Assembly: GCA_035318925.1 (NCBI GenBank)
Contig: DATHDS010000021.1
Coordinates: 186,001 to 250,000, forward strand
Length of the DNA: 64,000 bases
Direction of reading: 5' to 3'
Source: VAXT01 sp035318925
Lineage (GTDB): Bacteria > Actinomycetota > Thermoleophilia > Gaiellales > Gaiellaceae
The notes under the pieces were generated by a model. That model was not told the origin of the DNA. It ran no database searches and saw nothing but the letters and a program-made list of their open reading frames with translations. Shown here piece after piece: positions 23,991-32,818 of this stretch; the first letter of the stretch is position 1, and each line of letters starts with the position of its first letter. The translations under genes were made by a program, and so were the position numbers.

Positions 23991-25182
23991 GCGAGACGAA
24001 CATGGCTTCGAACTGCGAGGGCGGCACGTAGATGTCCCGCTCGAGCATGTGCCGGAAGTACTCGCTGTACCGGGCCGTGTCGCAAGCCGACGCGTCCGCG
24101 AAGTTCGTTACCGGGTCCGACCCCATGAAGAGCGTGCCCATCGCGCCGACCCGCTGGAAGACGCTCAGCCCCCTGAGGCCCGCCTCCAGGCGCGCGGCCT
24201 TGCGCTCCAGCTCCTCGTAGACGGCTGGGTCGCGCAGGCGGCGGAGCACGGAAATGCCCGCCGCCGTTGCGAGGGGATTCCCTGAGAGCGTGCCGGCCTG
24301 GTAGACCTCGCCGACCGGCGCGAGGTGCCGCATGATCTCCGCCGAGCCGCCGAAGGCGCCGATCGGCATCCCTCCGCCGACGATCTTGCCGAGGATGGTC
24401 AGGTCAGCGCGCACGCCGAGTCGCTCCTGCGCGCCCCCGCGCGCGATCCGGAAGCCGGTGATCACCTCGTCGAAGACGAGCAGCGCGCCCGAGGCATCGC
24501 ACAGCTCGCGCAGCGCCTCGAGGAAGCCGGGCTCCGGGGGGACGACGCCCATGTTCCCGGCCACCGGCTCGACGATCACGCAGGCGAGCCCCTCCCCGTA
24601 GCGCGCGACTGCGAGGGCCGCCGACTCGACGTCGTTGTAAGTGGCGACGATCGTGTCCGCGGCCGCACCGGAAGGAACGCCGGCCGTCGCGGGAACGCCG
24701 AGCGTCGCGGGGCCGGACCCGGCCTCGGCGAGCAGCGCGTCGGCGTGACCGTGGTAGCAGCCCGCGAACTTGAGGATCCGGTCGCGCTTCGTCGCTCCCC
24801 GGGCGAGCCGGACCGCGCTCATCGCCGCCTCGGTGCCCGAGCTGACCATCCGCACCTGCTCGATCGACGGAAACGCGTCGACGATCTCGGCCGCGAGCTC
24901 GACCTCGCGTTCGGTCGTGGCGCCAAACGTCGTGCCCTCGTCGGCGGTCCGCTGAACGGCCTCGACCGTCTCCCGGTCGGCGTGGCCGAAGATCAGCGGG
25001 CCGAACGACAGTACCCAGTCGACGTAGCGCCCGCCGTCGGCCGTCGTCACGTAGGCGCCCTTCCCCTTGCGCACGAAGAGCGGCTCGTCGAGCCCGACGG
25101 CCTTCATCGCACGCACCGGCGAATTCACCCCACCGGGAATGAGGCGCTCGGCTTCCCGGGCGAGCTCCGACTTCGACTTCAG
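23923..25182 (-). CDS. hemL: Glutamate-1-semialdehyde 2,1-aminomutase HemL
   Basis: Converts glutamate-1-semialdehyde to 5-aminolevulinate for heme. Motifs: NSPVRAMKAVG, SSGTEAAMSAVRLARG, KFAGCYHGHADALL, VFDEVITGFR and the PLP lysine in LGKIVGGGMPIGAFGG. The family's N-terminal SELAREAERLIPGG lies before the first usual start (GTG at 25128), in frame, and no ATG, GTG or TTG occurs within at least 65 bases above it; the frame begins at CTG at 25182, which overlaps the hemB stop as CTGA. I take CTG as the likely start, with GTG as the conservative alternative. It forms an operon with hemB. Confidence 0.9.
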   Translation of the reverse strand: MKSKSELAREAERLIPGGVNSPVRAMKAVGLDEPLFVRKGKGAYVTTADGGRYVDWVLSFGPLIFGHADRETVEAVQRTADEGTTFGATTEREVELAAEIVDAFPSIEQVRMVSSGTEAAMSAVRLARGATKRDRILKFAGCYHGHADALLAEAGSGPATLGVPATAGVPSGAAADTIVATYNDVESAALAVARYGEGLACVIVEPVAGNMGVVPPEPGFLEALRELCDASGALLVFDEVITGFRIARGGAQERLGVRADLTILGKIVGGGMPIGAFGGSAEIMRHLAPVGEVYQAGTLSGNPLATAAGISVLRRLRDPAVYEELERKAARLEAGLRGLSVFQRVGAMGTLFMGSDPVTNFADASACDTARYSEYFRHMLERDIYVPPSQFEAMFVSLAHGDEEIDRTVEAAADFFATT

Positions 25183-26141
25183 AGCCAGTGGGCGAGCTCC
25201 TTGGCCCAGTACGAGACCACGAAGTCGGCGCCGGCGCGCTTGATCACGGTCAGCGACTCCAGGGCGGCCTCGCGCTCGTCGAGCCAGCCTCGCGCAGCCG
25301 CGGCCTTCACCATCGCGTACTCGCCGGAGACGTTATACGCCGCGACCGGCAGGTCGAAGCGCTCGCGAACGGCGCGGAGGACGTCCAGGTTCGGAAGCGC
25401 CGGCTTGATCATCAGCACGTCGGCGCCTTCGGCCACGTCGAGCTCGCTCTCACGCAGCGCCTCCCGCACGTTGGCCGGATCCAGCTGGTACCCGCGGCGG
25501 TCGCCGAACGCGGGCGTCGACTCCGCGGCCTCCCGGAAGGGCCCGTAGAAGGCCGAGGCGTACTTCGCCGCGTACGAGACGATCGCCGTGTCGGAGAAGC
25601 CGTTCTCGTTGAGCGCCGCCCGGAGGTAACCGACGCGCCCGTCCATCATGTCGCTGGGCGCGACGACGTCCGCGCCGGCCTCGACATGGCTGACCGCGGT
25701 CCGGCCGAGCAGCTCCAGCGTGGCGTCGTTTGCCACCTCGCCGTTCTCGATCACCCCGCAATGACCGTGCGACGTGTACTCGCACAGGCAGACGTCCGTG
25801 ATCAGGACGAGGTCCGGATAGCGCTCGCGCAGGCCCCGCAACGCTCGCTGGACGACCCCGTCCGAGGCGTACGCGCCCGAGCCTTCGTCGTCCTTCGCGT
25901 CCGGGATCCCGAAGAGGATGACGGCGGAGAGCCCGAGCCCCAGCAGCTCCTCGGCCTCGCGCGAAAGGTCGTCGACGGAGAACCGCCCGAGCGCGGGCAG
26001 CTCCTCGTTCGCCTGCGTTTCGGGGCCCACGAAGAGCGGATAGACGAAGTCGTCGAGATCGAGCTTCGTCTCGCGCACGAGCGAACGAAGCGCCCCGGTG
26101 CGGCGCAGCCTGCGCAGACGAGTCGCCGGAAACGTGCTCAT
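25179..26141 (-). CDS. hemB: Delta-aminolevulinic acid dehydratase (porphobilinogen synthase) HemB
   Basis: Condenses two 5-aminolevulinate molecules to porphobilinogen. The zinc-type metal site is present (C118, C120 and C128 in DVCLCEYTSHGHCG), with both active lysines K193 (SYAAKYASAFYGPF) and K246 (MIKPALP), and the PSDMMDGRV and ETQANEELPALGR blocks. Length 320 is standard. The ATG start overlaps the stop of the exporter gene as ATGA, and the end overlaps the hemL start. Zinc ligands set it apart from the magnesium-dependent HemB of many proteobacteria. Confidence 0.96.
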   Translation of the reverse strand: MSTFPATRLRRLRRTGALRSLVRETKLDLDDFVYPLFVGPETQANEELPALGRFSVDDLSREAEELLGLGLSAVILFGIPDAKDDEGSGAYASDGVVQRALRGLRERYPDLVLITDVCLCEYTSHGHCGVIENGEVANDATLELLGRTAVSHVEAGADVVAPSDMMDGRVGYLRAALNENGFSDTAIVSYAAKYASAFYGPFREAAESTPAFGDRRGYQLDPANVREALRESELDVAEGADVLMIKPALPNLDVLRAVRERFDLPVAAYNVSGEYAMVKAAAARGWLDEREAALESLTVIKRAGADFVVSYWAKELAHWL

Positions 26142-27361
26142 GGGGCCACCTTAGCCTCGGGCGGCTCCTCCGGCGGCACGGGCTGGATGGGACGCGTGTC
26201 CTCCAGATCGACCTCGACAGGCACCGCCCCCTCCTTCCAGTCCTCGAGCTCGACGCGCTCGCTGAAGAACTCGTAGATCGCCCGCAGCACGGCGAGCAGC
26301 GGCAGCGCGACCAGCACCCCGGGGAGGCCGTAGAGCTCCCCGCCGGCGACCAGTCCGAAGATGACGAGCAGCGGATGCAGGCGCAGCGCGTTCCCCATCA
26401 CGTTCGGGACGACGATGTGGCCCTCGATCTGGTGGATCCCGAGAAAGAGCAGGAACACCCAGAGGCCCGAGATCGGGTGGATCACGAGCGCGTACGCGAT
26501 GGGCACGATGCCACCGAGCCATGGGCCGAGGTAGGGAATGAGCTCGGTGACGGCCACCCAGGCGCCGAAGAGCACGGCATACCGGTCCATGCCCGGAGCC
26601 CACCCGAGCGTGCCGAGCAGCCAGAGCCCGACGCCGGCGCTCGAGCCGATGATCGCCGAGAGCAGGAGCTGCCCGCGCACGTAGCCCGCGACGGCCTGCT
26701 CCATCCGGATGACGAGTCCGGACTGCCCGGGCCGCGGCGGGAAGCGCCGGTCGACCCCCTGCTTGAGCCGGCCCATGTCGAGGAGCATGTAGATCGACAC
26801 GACGAGGATCAGGACGAGGCTGAAGACGAGCTGGAAGATCGAGATCGCGGCGCCGCGGGCGAAGTCGATCGCCTTCGTCGTGTACTTCCCGACGTCCTTG
26901 CTCTTGATGCTGGACGCGAAGTCCTGGCCCTGCTTGCGGACGTCGATCCGCTCGAGGTGGTGCGTGTCGAGCCAGTGCTGAAACCGATCGACGTCCTGCT
27001 GGAAGCCGGTCTGGGGGGTCTGTCCGTGCTCCTTCGTAAGGTAGGTGTCAATTCGATTCGCCGCCGACTGCGTCTGGTCGCTGACGATCACGCCGATGGC
27101 GATGGCGACGACGGCCAGCGCAGCGGCAAAGCTCAGGTAGACGATTGCAATGGAGAAACCGCGCGGAATCCGGAGCCGTTCCAGGACCCGCACCAGCGGG
27201 TCGAGCAGCAGCGCAACGAGGCCCGCGACGACGAACAGGAAGACCGCGTGAAAGACCTTCCCAGCGAGCAGGATCGCGATCAGCGCGAGCACGGGCAGGC
27301 CGACCAGCTGAATCCAGCGCGGGATCTGAATCGTCGGCGTCCCGCCGGACATGGAGGCCAT
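26138..27361 (-). CDS. AI-2E (TqsA/YhhQ-like) family transporter
   Basis: A polytopic exporter-like protein of 407 residues. The family pattern is clear: N-terminal paired helices (VFHAVFLFVVAGLVALLLDP, then RGFSIAIVYLSFAAALAVV), a long extracytoplasmic helical domain (residues ~85-165), and the C-terminal half with YVRGQLLLSAIIGSSAGVGL, LIPYLGPWLGGIVPIAYAL and IEGHIVVPNVMGNALRLHPL. Substrates vary (AI-2 export, Na+/H+ or Li+/H+ exchange), so the role is open. Two close ATGs exist; the first is used. It heads the hemB-hemL transcript and is divergent from the M23 gene. Confidence 0.85.
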   Translation of the reverse strand: MASMSGGTPTIQIPRWIQLVGLPVLALIAILLAGKVFHAVFLFVVAGLVALLLDPLVRVLERLRIPRGFSIAIVYLSFAAALAVVAIAIGVIVSDQTQSAANRIDTYLTKEHGQTPQTGFQQDVDRFQHWLDTHHLERIDVRKQGQDFASSIKSKDVGKYTTKAIDFARGAAISIFQLVFSLVLILVVSIYMLLDMGRLKQGVDRRFPPRPGQSGLVIRMEQAVAGYVRGQLLLSAIIGSSAGVGLWLLGTLGWAPGMDRYAVLFGAWVAVTELIPYLGPWLGGIVPIAYALVIHPISGLWVFLLFLGIHQIEGHIVVPNVMGNALRLHPLLVIFGLVAGGELYGLPGVLVALPLLAVLRAIYEFFSERVELEDWKEGAVPVEVDLEDTRPIQPVPPEEPPEAKVAP

Positions 27362-27550
27362 CGTACCGCTCAGGTCGTGTCGCTCAGGCCACCGGCCTGG
27401 GACTGGTCTGCGTTCGAGGACGGCGCGCTCGCCCTCGACGCTCCCGCCTTCTGGGAGGAGACGCCGCCGTCTCCGCGTCTGGCCGTCCTCCGCAGCCGCG
27501 CAGGCGGTGCCGCTCTGCAAGATCCGGACACATCGGTTACGGTGCCTCCC

Positions 27551-28330
27551 ATGCCCCCGCCCCGCGCCACTGGGCAGGCGCGCCGCACGTCCAAGGCCCG
27601 AGCCGCCGCGAGACGAAGAGCCCGGCGAATTGCCGGTTTGGTCGCGGTTTCGATCGCGCTGCTCGTCACGTTTGCGCTCACCGCCTTCGGCTCCGGCTCG
27701 TCTGCCCCCACGCCGACCAGGCCCGCACCGGCCAACCGGCTCCTGCCGGCCGGGCAGCCGCGTCCCCAGGTCGTGGCGCTGCACGGCTCGCTGAGCCTGC
27801 AGCTGCCGATCGACCAGAGCCGCGTGACGGCGATCGGATACCACGCGGTCGGCGACGGGGCGCTCGCGCTCGACCCGGTTGGCCGCCAGGCGAACGAGGG
27901 CCTGCTCGCACGCGTAGCGCGGAAGCTCTTCGGCGGCGGCGGCGGCGGCCTCACCTACTACCAGCTCGGCGGTGGCGAAGGCCCGGCCACGGCCGCGCTC
28001 GACGTGGGGGCGGCGCCCGGCACGGACGTCTACTCGCCGGTCGACGGGACAATCGTCGGCATCACTCCTCTCATGCTGCGGGGCAACGTGTTCGGGGCCC
28101 GCATCGACGTTCAGCCGACGAACGAGCCCGCGCTCGTCGTCACGCTGACTCACCTGCGGCCGGACCCGGCGCTGACGGTCGGCTCCTCGGTCGCGAAGGC
28201 GATCTCCAAGATCGGCACGATCATCGACTTCTCGAAGGTCGAGCAGCAGGCGCTCGCGCGCTACACGCAGGACGCGGGGAACCACGTCTCGATCGAGCTC
28301 CATCGCCCCGCAACACTCGCCATCCCCTGA
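27551..28330 (+). CDS. Degenerate LytM/M23-type domain protein, membrane anchored
   Basis: A 259-residue protein with basic N-terminus, one membrane anchor (IAGLVAVSIALLVTFALTAF), a proline-rich linker and a C-terminal M23/LytM fold: LDVGAAPGTDVYSPVDGTIV, ALVVTLTHLRPDPAL, ending NHVSIELHRPA. In active members zinc is held by His and Asp of H-x3-D and the second His of H-x-H. Here the first is Ala (ATAALD) and H-x-H reads HVS, so two of three zinc ligands are missing. It is likely a non-catalytic regulator or wall binder, as with EnvC-type proteins (inference). The stop overlaps the next start as CTGA. Confidence 0.75.
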   Translation: MPPPRATGQARRTSKARAAARRRARRIAGLVAVSIALLVTFALTAFGSGSSAPTPTRPAPANRLLPAGQPRPQVVALHGSLSLQLPIDQSRVTAIGYHAVGDGALALDPVGRQANEGLLARVARKLFGGGGGGLTYYQLGGGEGPATAALDVGAAPGTDVYSPVDGTIVGITPLMLRGNVFGARIDVQPTNEPALVVTLTHLRPDPALTVGSSVAKAISKIGTIIDFSKVEQQALARYTQDAGNHVSIELHRPATLAIP

Positions 28331-29106
28331 AAATCCTCTTCGTCGCCGATGTGAACGGTCGCCCCGGTCTGCGGGCGATCGAGGAGCGGCTGCCGGGGTT
28401 GCGCGAGGAGCTCGACGTCGACTTCTGCGTCGCCAACGGAGAGAACGCGGCGGACGGCGTCGGGATCACGCCGAAGCTCGCGGACAAGCTGCTCGCGGCC
28501 GGTGCCGACGTGCTCACGCTCGGCAACCACACCTGGCGGCGGCGCGAGATCGTTCCCTACCTCTCGGGCAGCGAGCGCCTGATCCGGCCGGCGAACATGT
28601 CCGCCCAGGCGCCCGGCCGGGGCATGACCGTCGCGCCGGCCCGGGACGGAACGCGCGTCGCGGTCATCAACCTGTTGGGCGATCTCTTCATGCAGCCCGC
28701 CGTCGCCCCGTTCGAGGTCATCGACGAGCTCGTCGAGGAGGCTCGCCGCGAGACGTCGATCGTGCTCGTGGACTTCCACGGCGAGGCGACGAGCGAGAAG
28801 GTCGCGCTGGCTCACTATCTCGACGGCCGCGTGACGGCGGTCTTCGGCACGCATACGCATGTCCAGACGAGCGATGCGCGCGTCCAGCCAGGCGGAACGG
28901 CGGCGATCACGGATGCGGGCATGACGGGGCCGCACGACTCCGTGATCGGCGTCAAGGCCGAGCTCGCGATCCAGCGCATGCGGACCGGGATGCCGGTCAG
29001 ATTCGAGACGGCCGAGGGCGGCGTGCGCCTCGAGGGCGCGCTCGTCGAGTGCGACGGCTCAGGCCGAGCGACGAGCTGCGAGGCCGTCCGGATCTCTGTG
29101 CCGTAG
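28327..29106 (+). CDS. YmdB/TIGR00282-family metallophosphoesterase (CTG start)
   Basis: A calcineurin-like phosphodiesterase of 259 residues; the family hydrolyses cyclic nucleotides such as 2',3'-cAMP. Metal-site motifs: KILFVADVNGRPGLRAI, CVANGENAADGVGIT, LTLGNHTWRRREI, DFHGEATSEK and FGTHTHVQT. Family members begin M-K-I-L-F at this exact point; here the codon is CTG, overlapping the M23 stop as CTGA, and no ATG, GTG or TTG lies close upstream in frame. So CTG is the supported start. The 3' end overlaps a convergent glycosyltransferase by 48 bases. Confidence 0.88.
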   Translation: MKILFVADVNGRPGLRAIEERLPGLREELDVDFCVANGENAADGVGITPKLADKLLAAGADVLTLGNHTWRRREIVPYLSGSERLIRPANMSAQAPGRGMTVAPARDGTRVAVINLLGDLFMQPAVAPFEVIDELVEEARRETSIVLVDFHGEATSEKVALAHYLDGRVTAVFGTHTHVQTSDARVQPGGTAAITDAGMTGPHDSVIGVKAELAIQRMRTGMPVRFETAEGGVRLEGALVECDGSGRATSCEAVRISVP

Positions 29107-30318
29107 AGGAAGCAGCAGCACCAGCAGAAGCGCAACGAGGACGAGGTCTCGCGCGAGCACGAGCCAGGACTGCAGCGTGCCGAAGTGGAGCGCCAGCTGC
29201 CAGTAGCGGTAGGGGAACCAGAGCTGTGTGAGCACGAGCGCGGCGCCGAGCAGCCCCGCGGCGCTGAGGCCGCGCCGGCCGCGGACGAGCGGGATGACCG
29301 GGATCAGCCAGATCAGGAACTGCGGCGAGAGGACCTTGCCGCCCACGATGAAGGCGACCAGGGCTGCTCCGCTCGCCTCGACGAGCCGGTCGCGCCCGGC
29401 CGGGCCGCGCACGAACAGGATCCAGACGGCGATGAGCGCGGCGATCTGGAGGAGCGACTGCGCCGCCGCGAGCGCGTCCGGCGCCGACCCGGCCAGGTTC
29501 TGCGAGCCGTGGCTCGACTCCATCGTGACCGCGGTCCCGAACACGTGATGCGCGACGAGCAGGAGGCCCGCGCCGAGGCTCTCGATCTGGAGCGGACGAG
29601 ACGCCTGGTTCCACAGGCTGTGCCAGAGGCCGTCCGGTGCCAGCACGAGAAACGGTAGGAAGACGAGCGCGACGACCGCCGTCAGCGCGGCGGCGCAGAC
29701 GAGCGCTTCGCGCCTGCCCTCGCGCCGCCAGACGTACGCGACCGCGATCGGAACGAGCACGACCGGGTAGAGCTTCGCCGCCACCGCGGCGCCGAGCGCG
29801 ACGTGGCCGAGGCGAAGCCGTCCCGACACGAGCGCGGCGACCGCGGCCGCGACGAGCGCCGTCGGCCAGAGATCGAACCGCGAGAGGACAACGGGGCCGA
29901 GGGCGAGCGGGGCGACGGAGACGAAGCCGAGTGCTCCCAGGAGCCGCCTCCTCCCCGCCCCGAGAGCGACGAGCGCGATCGCCACGCAGACGATCAGCGC
30001 CTCGCCGAAGAAGGCCATCAGCGCCTCGAAGCGGACTCGGAACGTCTCGGAGCCGGCAGCGCCGAGCGCGGGCAGGGCGAACACGGGCAGCGCACCCGGC
30101 GGGTACTCGAGCGCGAAGTCGCGGTAGGGCACCTGCCCGTCGTCCAGCGCCGAGCCGTAGCGCTCGTAGACCGGCGTGTCGACGATCGGGTGGTGTGTGA
30201 AGTAGCCGCGGTGCAGCACGGCCCACGCGACGAGGAAGAGCACGACCGCGGCGAGCGTCGCCGCGACCGCGAATCCGGTGTCAGCCGGCCGGGACGAGCT
30301 CTCGGGCTTCGCTGTCAC
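29059..30318 (-). CDS. GT87/DUF2029-type polytopic mannosyltransferase
   Basis: A 419-residue integral membrane GT-C glycosyltransferase with about ten helices. The N-terminal outer loop begins VDTPVYERYGSALDDGQVPY, followed by RDFALEYPPGALPVF, the typical substrate loop with E-Y-P-P of DUF2029 and actinobacterial polyprenol-mannose transferases; later GKVLSPQFLIWLIPVIPL is the equally typical C-terminal helix. GTG start, overlapping the end of the upstream sibling gene by 38 bases. It acts outside the membrane on lipid-linked sugars (family knowledge); acceptor unknown. Confidence 0.82.
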   Translation of the reverse strand: MTAKPESSSRPADTGFAVAATLAAVVLFLVAWAVLHRGYFTHHPIVDTPVYERYGSALDDGQVPYRDFALEYPPGALPVFALPALGAAGSETFRVRFEALMAFFGEALIVCVAIALVALGAGRRRLLGALGFVSVAPLALGPVVLSRFDLWPTALVAAAVAALVSGRLRLGHVALGAAVAAKLYPVVLVPIAVAYVWRREGRREALVCAAALTAVVALVFLPFLVLAPDGLWHSLWNQASRPLQIESLGAGLLLVAHHVFGTAVTMESSHGSQNLAGSAPDALAAAQSLLQIAALIAVWILFVRGPAGRDRLVEASGAALVAFIVGGKVLSPQFLIWLIPVIPLVRGRRGLSAAGLLGAALVLTQLWFPYRYWQLALHFGTLQSWLVLARDLVLVALLLVLLLPLRHRDPDGLAARRSA

Positions 30319-32056
30319 TCGGAGGAGCCGGTTCCCGCCGCCGGCGTGGAGCCAGGACGACGAAGGCGACGAATGGGAAAAACCACGGGATGTAGAGGTA
30401 GAACCAGTGCGTCAGCGTGAGCTCGAAGCCGATCATGAGCGCCGCGGTCAGCGCGGCGAGCTGGAGCGGCGTCTTGCTCCGAGGCACGAAGTAGCAGGCC
30501 AGCGCGCCGGCCGCGAGCAGGCCGATGAGGATCTGCTGAGCGAAGCCGAGGTCCGGGATCCCGGCCGCGTGGTACTGGCCCCAGCCCCAGATCGAAAACG
30601 GGGAGTCGCGCCCCACCTGCCAGCCGAACGTCCGGTCCCAGAAGACTCGAGCCGCGTGCGCCGGGTTGGGCTCGAGCAGCAGAATGGAGAAGGCGGCGAG
30701 CGTGGCTACGGCAAAACCTCCTGCAAAAGTAACCTTTCCGGAGAGCCGGCGCGGCTCCGGATAGCCCGCCCACAACGGCACGACCAGGAGCGCCCCGAAC
30801 TTCGTCCACCCGGCGAGCGCCAGGAACGCGCCGCGCCCGAAGGCAGACGTCACGAGCCAGAAGCCGAAGATGAGCAGGACGGGCATGATCGTGTCGTTCG
30901 TGTTGGAGCTCGACGCGTACTGCGTGAACGGGTACGCGGCCCACGAGAACGGCAGCATGACAGCGAGCCGCGTCCCTCCGAACCGCAGGCCGAGCAGCAG
31001 CAGTCCGAGCAACGCGAGCAGGTCGAACGCGACCGCCGTCGCATGCGCGGCCGGCAGCTTGTCCCACTTTCCGCTCCACCCCAGGAGGCCGTACGCGGGG
31101 ATATACGCCTCGTAGGCAACCGGCCCGTACGTGTCGCCTTGCCCGTTCGCCGACTCGCAGCGGCCGTTTGTCTGCACCCGTTCGCGGATCTCTCCGTCGG
31201 CGTCCTTCGGCCCGCAAGGCTTCAGGCTCCCCTCGATCGGCATGTGGCCGTAGGGCGACTGTCCGTTGACGATCCGGTTCGCGCCGATCACGCCCGCGTA
31301 GCCGACGTCGATCACGTTCGAGTCGCGCACGTTGAGCCCGATGCGAAAACCGGTCAGGAAGACGGTCGCAGCCGCGAGCAGCCAGAGGGGCCAGACCGAT
31401 CGCGACGAGCCGGGCCCGCCGCGCCAGACGCTCCAGACCATCCGTCCCAGCAAGTACAAAAGCGGCGGGTAGGCGAGCGGGACGCTCGTGAAGATCTCGC
31501 CGCGGTTGAAGAACCAGAGCGAGACCGAGAACGAGAGCAGGACGACGAGATCGAGGTTCCTCAGGGAGAGCGGTCGGCGCAGATCGGCGAGCCCGAGTAG
31601 GAAGACGATGCAGAACGCGAGCCAGATCCCGACGGTGTTGATCTCCTTGCCGCCGAAGGCGCCGCTGGTGCCCCGGGCCATCTTCCACGCGACCTGCGGC
31701 CCGGTCCACGCTTCGGTGACGACGCCTGTGCCGTCGTCCACACGGCCGAGCGCGATCTGGTCGAGCGAGTCCCACCAGATACCCATCTTCCAGTCCCCGC
31801 GCTTTGGGTCGTACGTGGCCTCGGTCACCCGGCCCTTCTTGGGGTAGCGGCCGATCCAGTCCGCGACCTTGTCGTCGCGGACAAAGATCGCCGTTGCACG
31901 CTCCTCAGTCAGGTGCGCGTGCGGCTTGACGGGAGCGAACGGCGCCTGAACGAGCCGCCCCTTCGAGTCGTAGACCGGATCGGTCACCGTTGACGCGGCG
32001 TGCCCGGCGGGCGCGAGCACCGCAACGGCGATCAGGGCGAGGACGACCCGCCTCAT
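30281..32056 (-). CDS. Large polytopic membrane protein, GT87/ArnT-like glycosyltransferase with N-terminal outer domain
   Basis: 591 residues: signal-like helix MRRVVLALIAVAVLAPAGHA, a ~150-residue extracytoplasmic domain (TDPVYDSKGRLVQAPF ... WWDSLDQIALGRVDDGTG), then about ten membrane helices with loops NRIVNGQSPYGHMP and QGDTYGPVAYEAYIPAYGLL, which resemble the substrate loops of GT-C enzymes. FNRGEIFTSVPLAYPPLLYLL is another typical loop-helix. ATG start with AAGGTG just before it. It lies between GtrA and the GT87 gene, so a lipid-linked sugar pathway is likely; exact family and reaction are uncertain. Confidence 0.7.
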   Translation of the reverse strand: MRRVVLALIAVAVLAPAGHAASTVTDPVYDSKGRLVQAPFAPVKPHAHLTEERATAIFVRDDKVADWIGRYPKKGRVTEATYDPKRGDWKMGIWWDSLDQIALGRVDDGTGVVTEAWTGPQVAWKMARGTSGAFGGKEINTVGIWLAFCIVFLLGLADLRRPLSLRNLDLVVLLSFSVSLWFFNRGEIFTSVPLAYPPLLYLLGRMVWSVWRGGPGSSRSVWPLWLLAAATVFLTGFRIGLNVRDSNVIDVGYAGVIGANRIVNGQSPYGHMPIEGSLKPCGPKDADGEIRERVQTNGRCESANGQGDTYGPVAYEAYIPAYGLLGWSGKWDKLPAAHATAVAFDLLALLGLLLLGLRFGGTRLAVMLPFSWAAYPFTQYASSSNTNDTIMPVLLIFGFWLVTSAFGRGAFLALAGWTKFGALLVVPLWAGYPEPRRLSGKVTFAGGFAVATLAAFSILLLEPNPAHAARVFWDRTFGWQVGRDSPFSIWGWGQYHAAGIPDLGFAQQILIGLLAAGALACYFVPRSKTPLQLAALTAALMIGFELTLTHWFYLYIPWFFPFVAFVVLAPRRRREPAPPSDSEARELVPAG

Positions 32057-32061
32057 CACCT

Positions 32062-32502
32062 TCAGCGACGCCTGAACGACCAGAGCTTGTTGCCCACGAA
32101 GTTGATGGGCGTGACGAGCACGATGGCGATCGCCTGCGCGTGCACCTTGCCCATACCTGCCGCGACGAGCGCGATCAGGAACAGCTCGTTCGCGCCCAGT
32201 GCGAGCAGCGAGACGACAAGGAAGCGAAGCCCCTGGTAGCCGACATGCCCGCGTTGGCCACGGAATGTCCAGAGCCGGTTCCACGTGTAGTTACTCGTTA
32301 CTGCGACGATGAAGGAGCAAGCCGCCGCGGGGACGTAGTGCAAGCCTGCTTCCAGGAGCTTCGCATAGAGGGTGAGGTTGATCCCGTACCCGAGCGCGCC
32401 GACCGTGCAGAACTTCGCCAGCTGCACCCAGTTATGAGGCCTGCGCAGGGCGCTCGAGGCGCGAGCCCTCGCTGTAGCCATCGTCGGGGCTTCGTTGGCC
32501 AT
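32062..32502 (-). CDS. GtrA family membrane protein
   Basis: A small four-helix GtrA/DPMS protein of 146 residues, thought to flip polyprenyl-linked sugars or support a partner glycosyltransferase. Recognised from QLAKFCTVGALGYGINLTLY (FxxVGxxxxxxN), FIVAVTSNYTWNRLWTFRG, and the last helix with INFVGNKLWSFRR. Start ATG at MANEAPTM; the second ATG (MATARAR) is a possible alternative. It is followed after five bases by the large glycosyltransferase-like gene. Confidence 0.86.
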   Translation of the reverse strand: MANEAPTMATARARASSALRRPHNWVQLAKFCTVGALGYGINLTLYAKLLEAGLHYVPAAACSFIVAVTSNYTWNRLWTFRGQRGHVGYQGLRFLVVSLLALGANELFLIALVAAGMGKVHAQAIAIVLVTPINFVGNKLWSFRRR

Positions 32503-32551
32503 CCGACGGGCGAGCGTAGCAGCGTGCTCGCTGGTCGAACGCGGTGCCCGA

Positions 32552-32818
32552 TCAAGCGACCGAGAAGCCCTCCTCGCCCTCGGGCTCGACCCAGTCCACC
32601 TCGACGTCGTCGACCCTGGCGCCCGCGGGGCCACGGCGGCACCACTCGACCATCGAGTCCACCTTCTGGTCGTCTCCCTCGAACGCCGCCTCGACGGTTC
32701 CGTCGGGAGCGTTCCGAACCCAGCCCGCGAGGCCAAGCGAGCGCGCCCGGTCACGCGTTTCCGCCCGAAAGAACACGCCCTGGACCGAGCCGCGGACGAC
32801 GACGAGCGCCCGCTTCAC
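32552..32818 (-). CDS. acyP: Acylphosphatase
   Basis: Hydrolyses carboxyl-phosphate bonds such as acetyl phosphate. The 88-residue protein has the catalytic Arg18 in VVRGSVQGVFFRAETRDRA and Asn36 in GWVRNAPDGTVEAAFEG, both at their usual spacing. ATG start overlaps the pcm stop as ATGA, so the two are translationally coupled. Confidence 0.95.
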   Translation of the reverse strand: MKRALVVVRGSVQGVFFRAETRDRARSLGLAGWVRNAPDGTVEAAFEGDDQKVDSMVEWCRRGPAGARVDDVEVDWVEPEGEEGFSVA

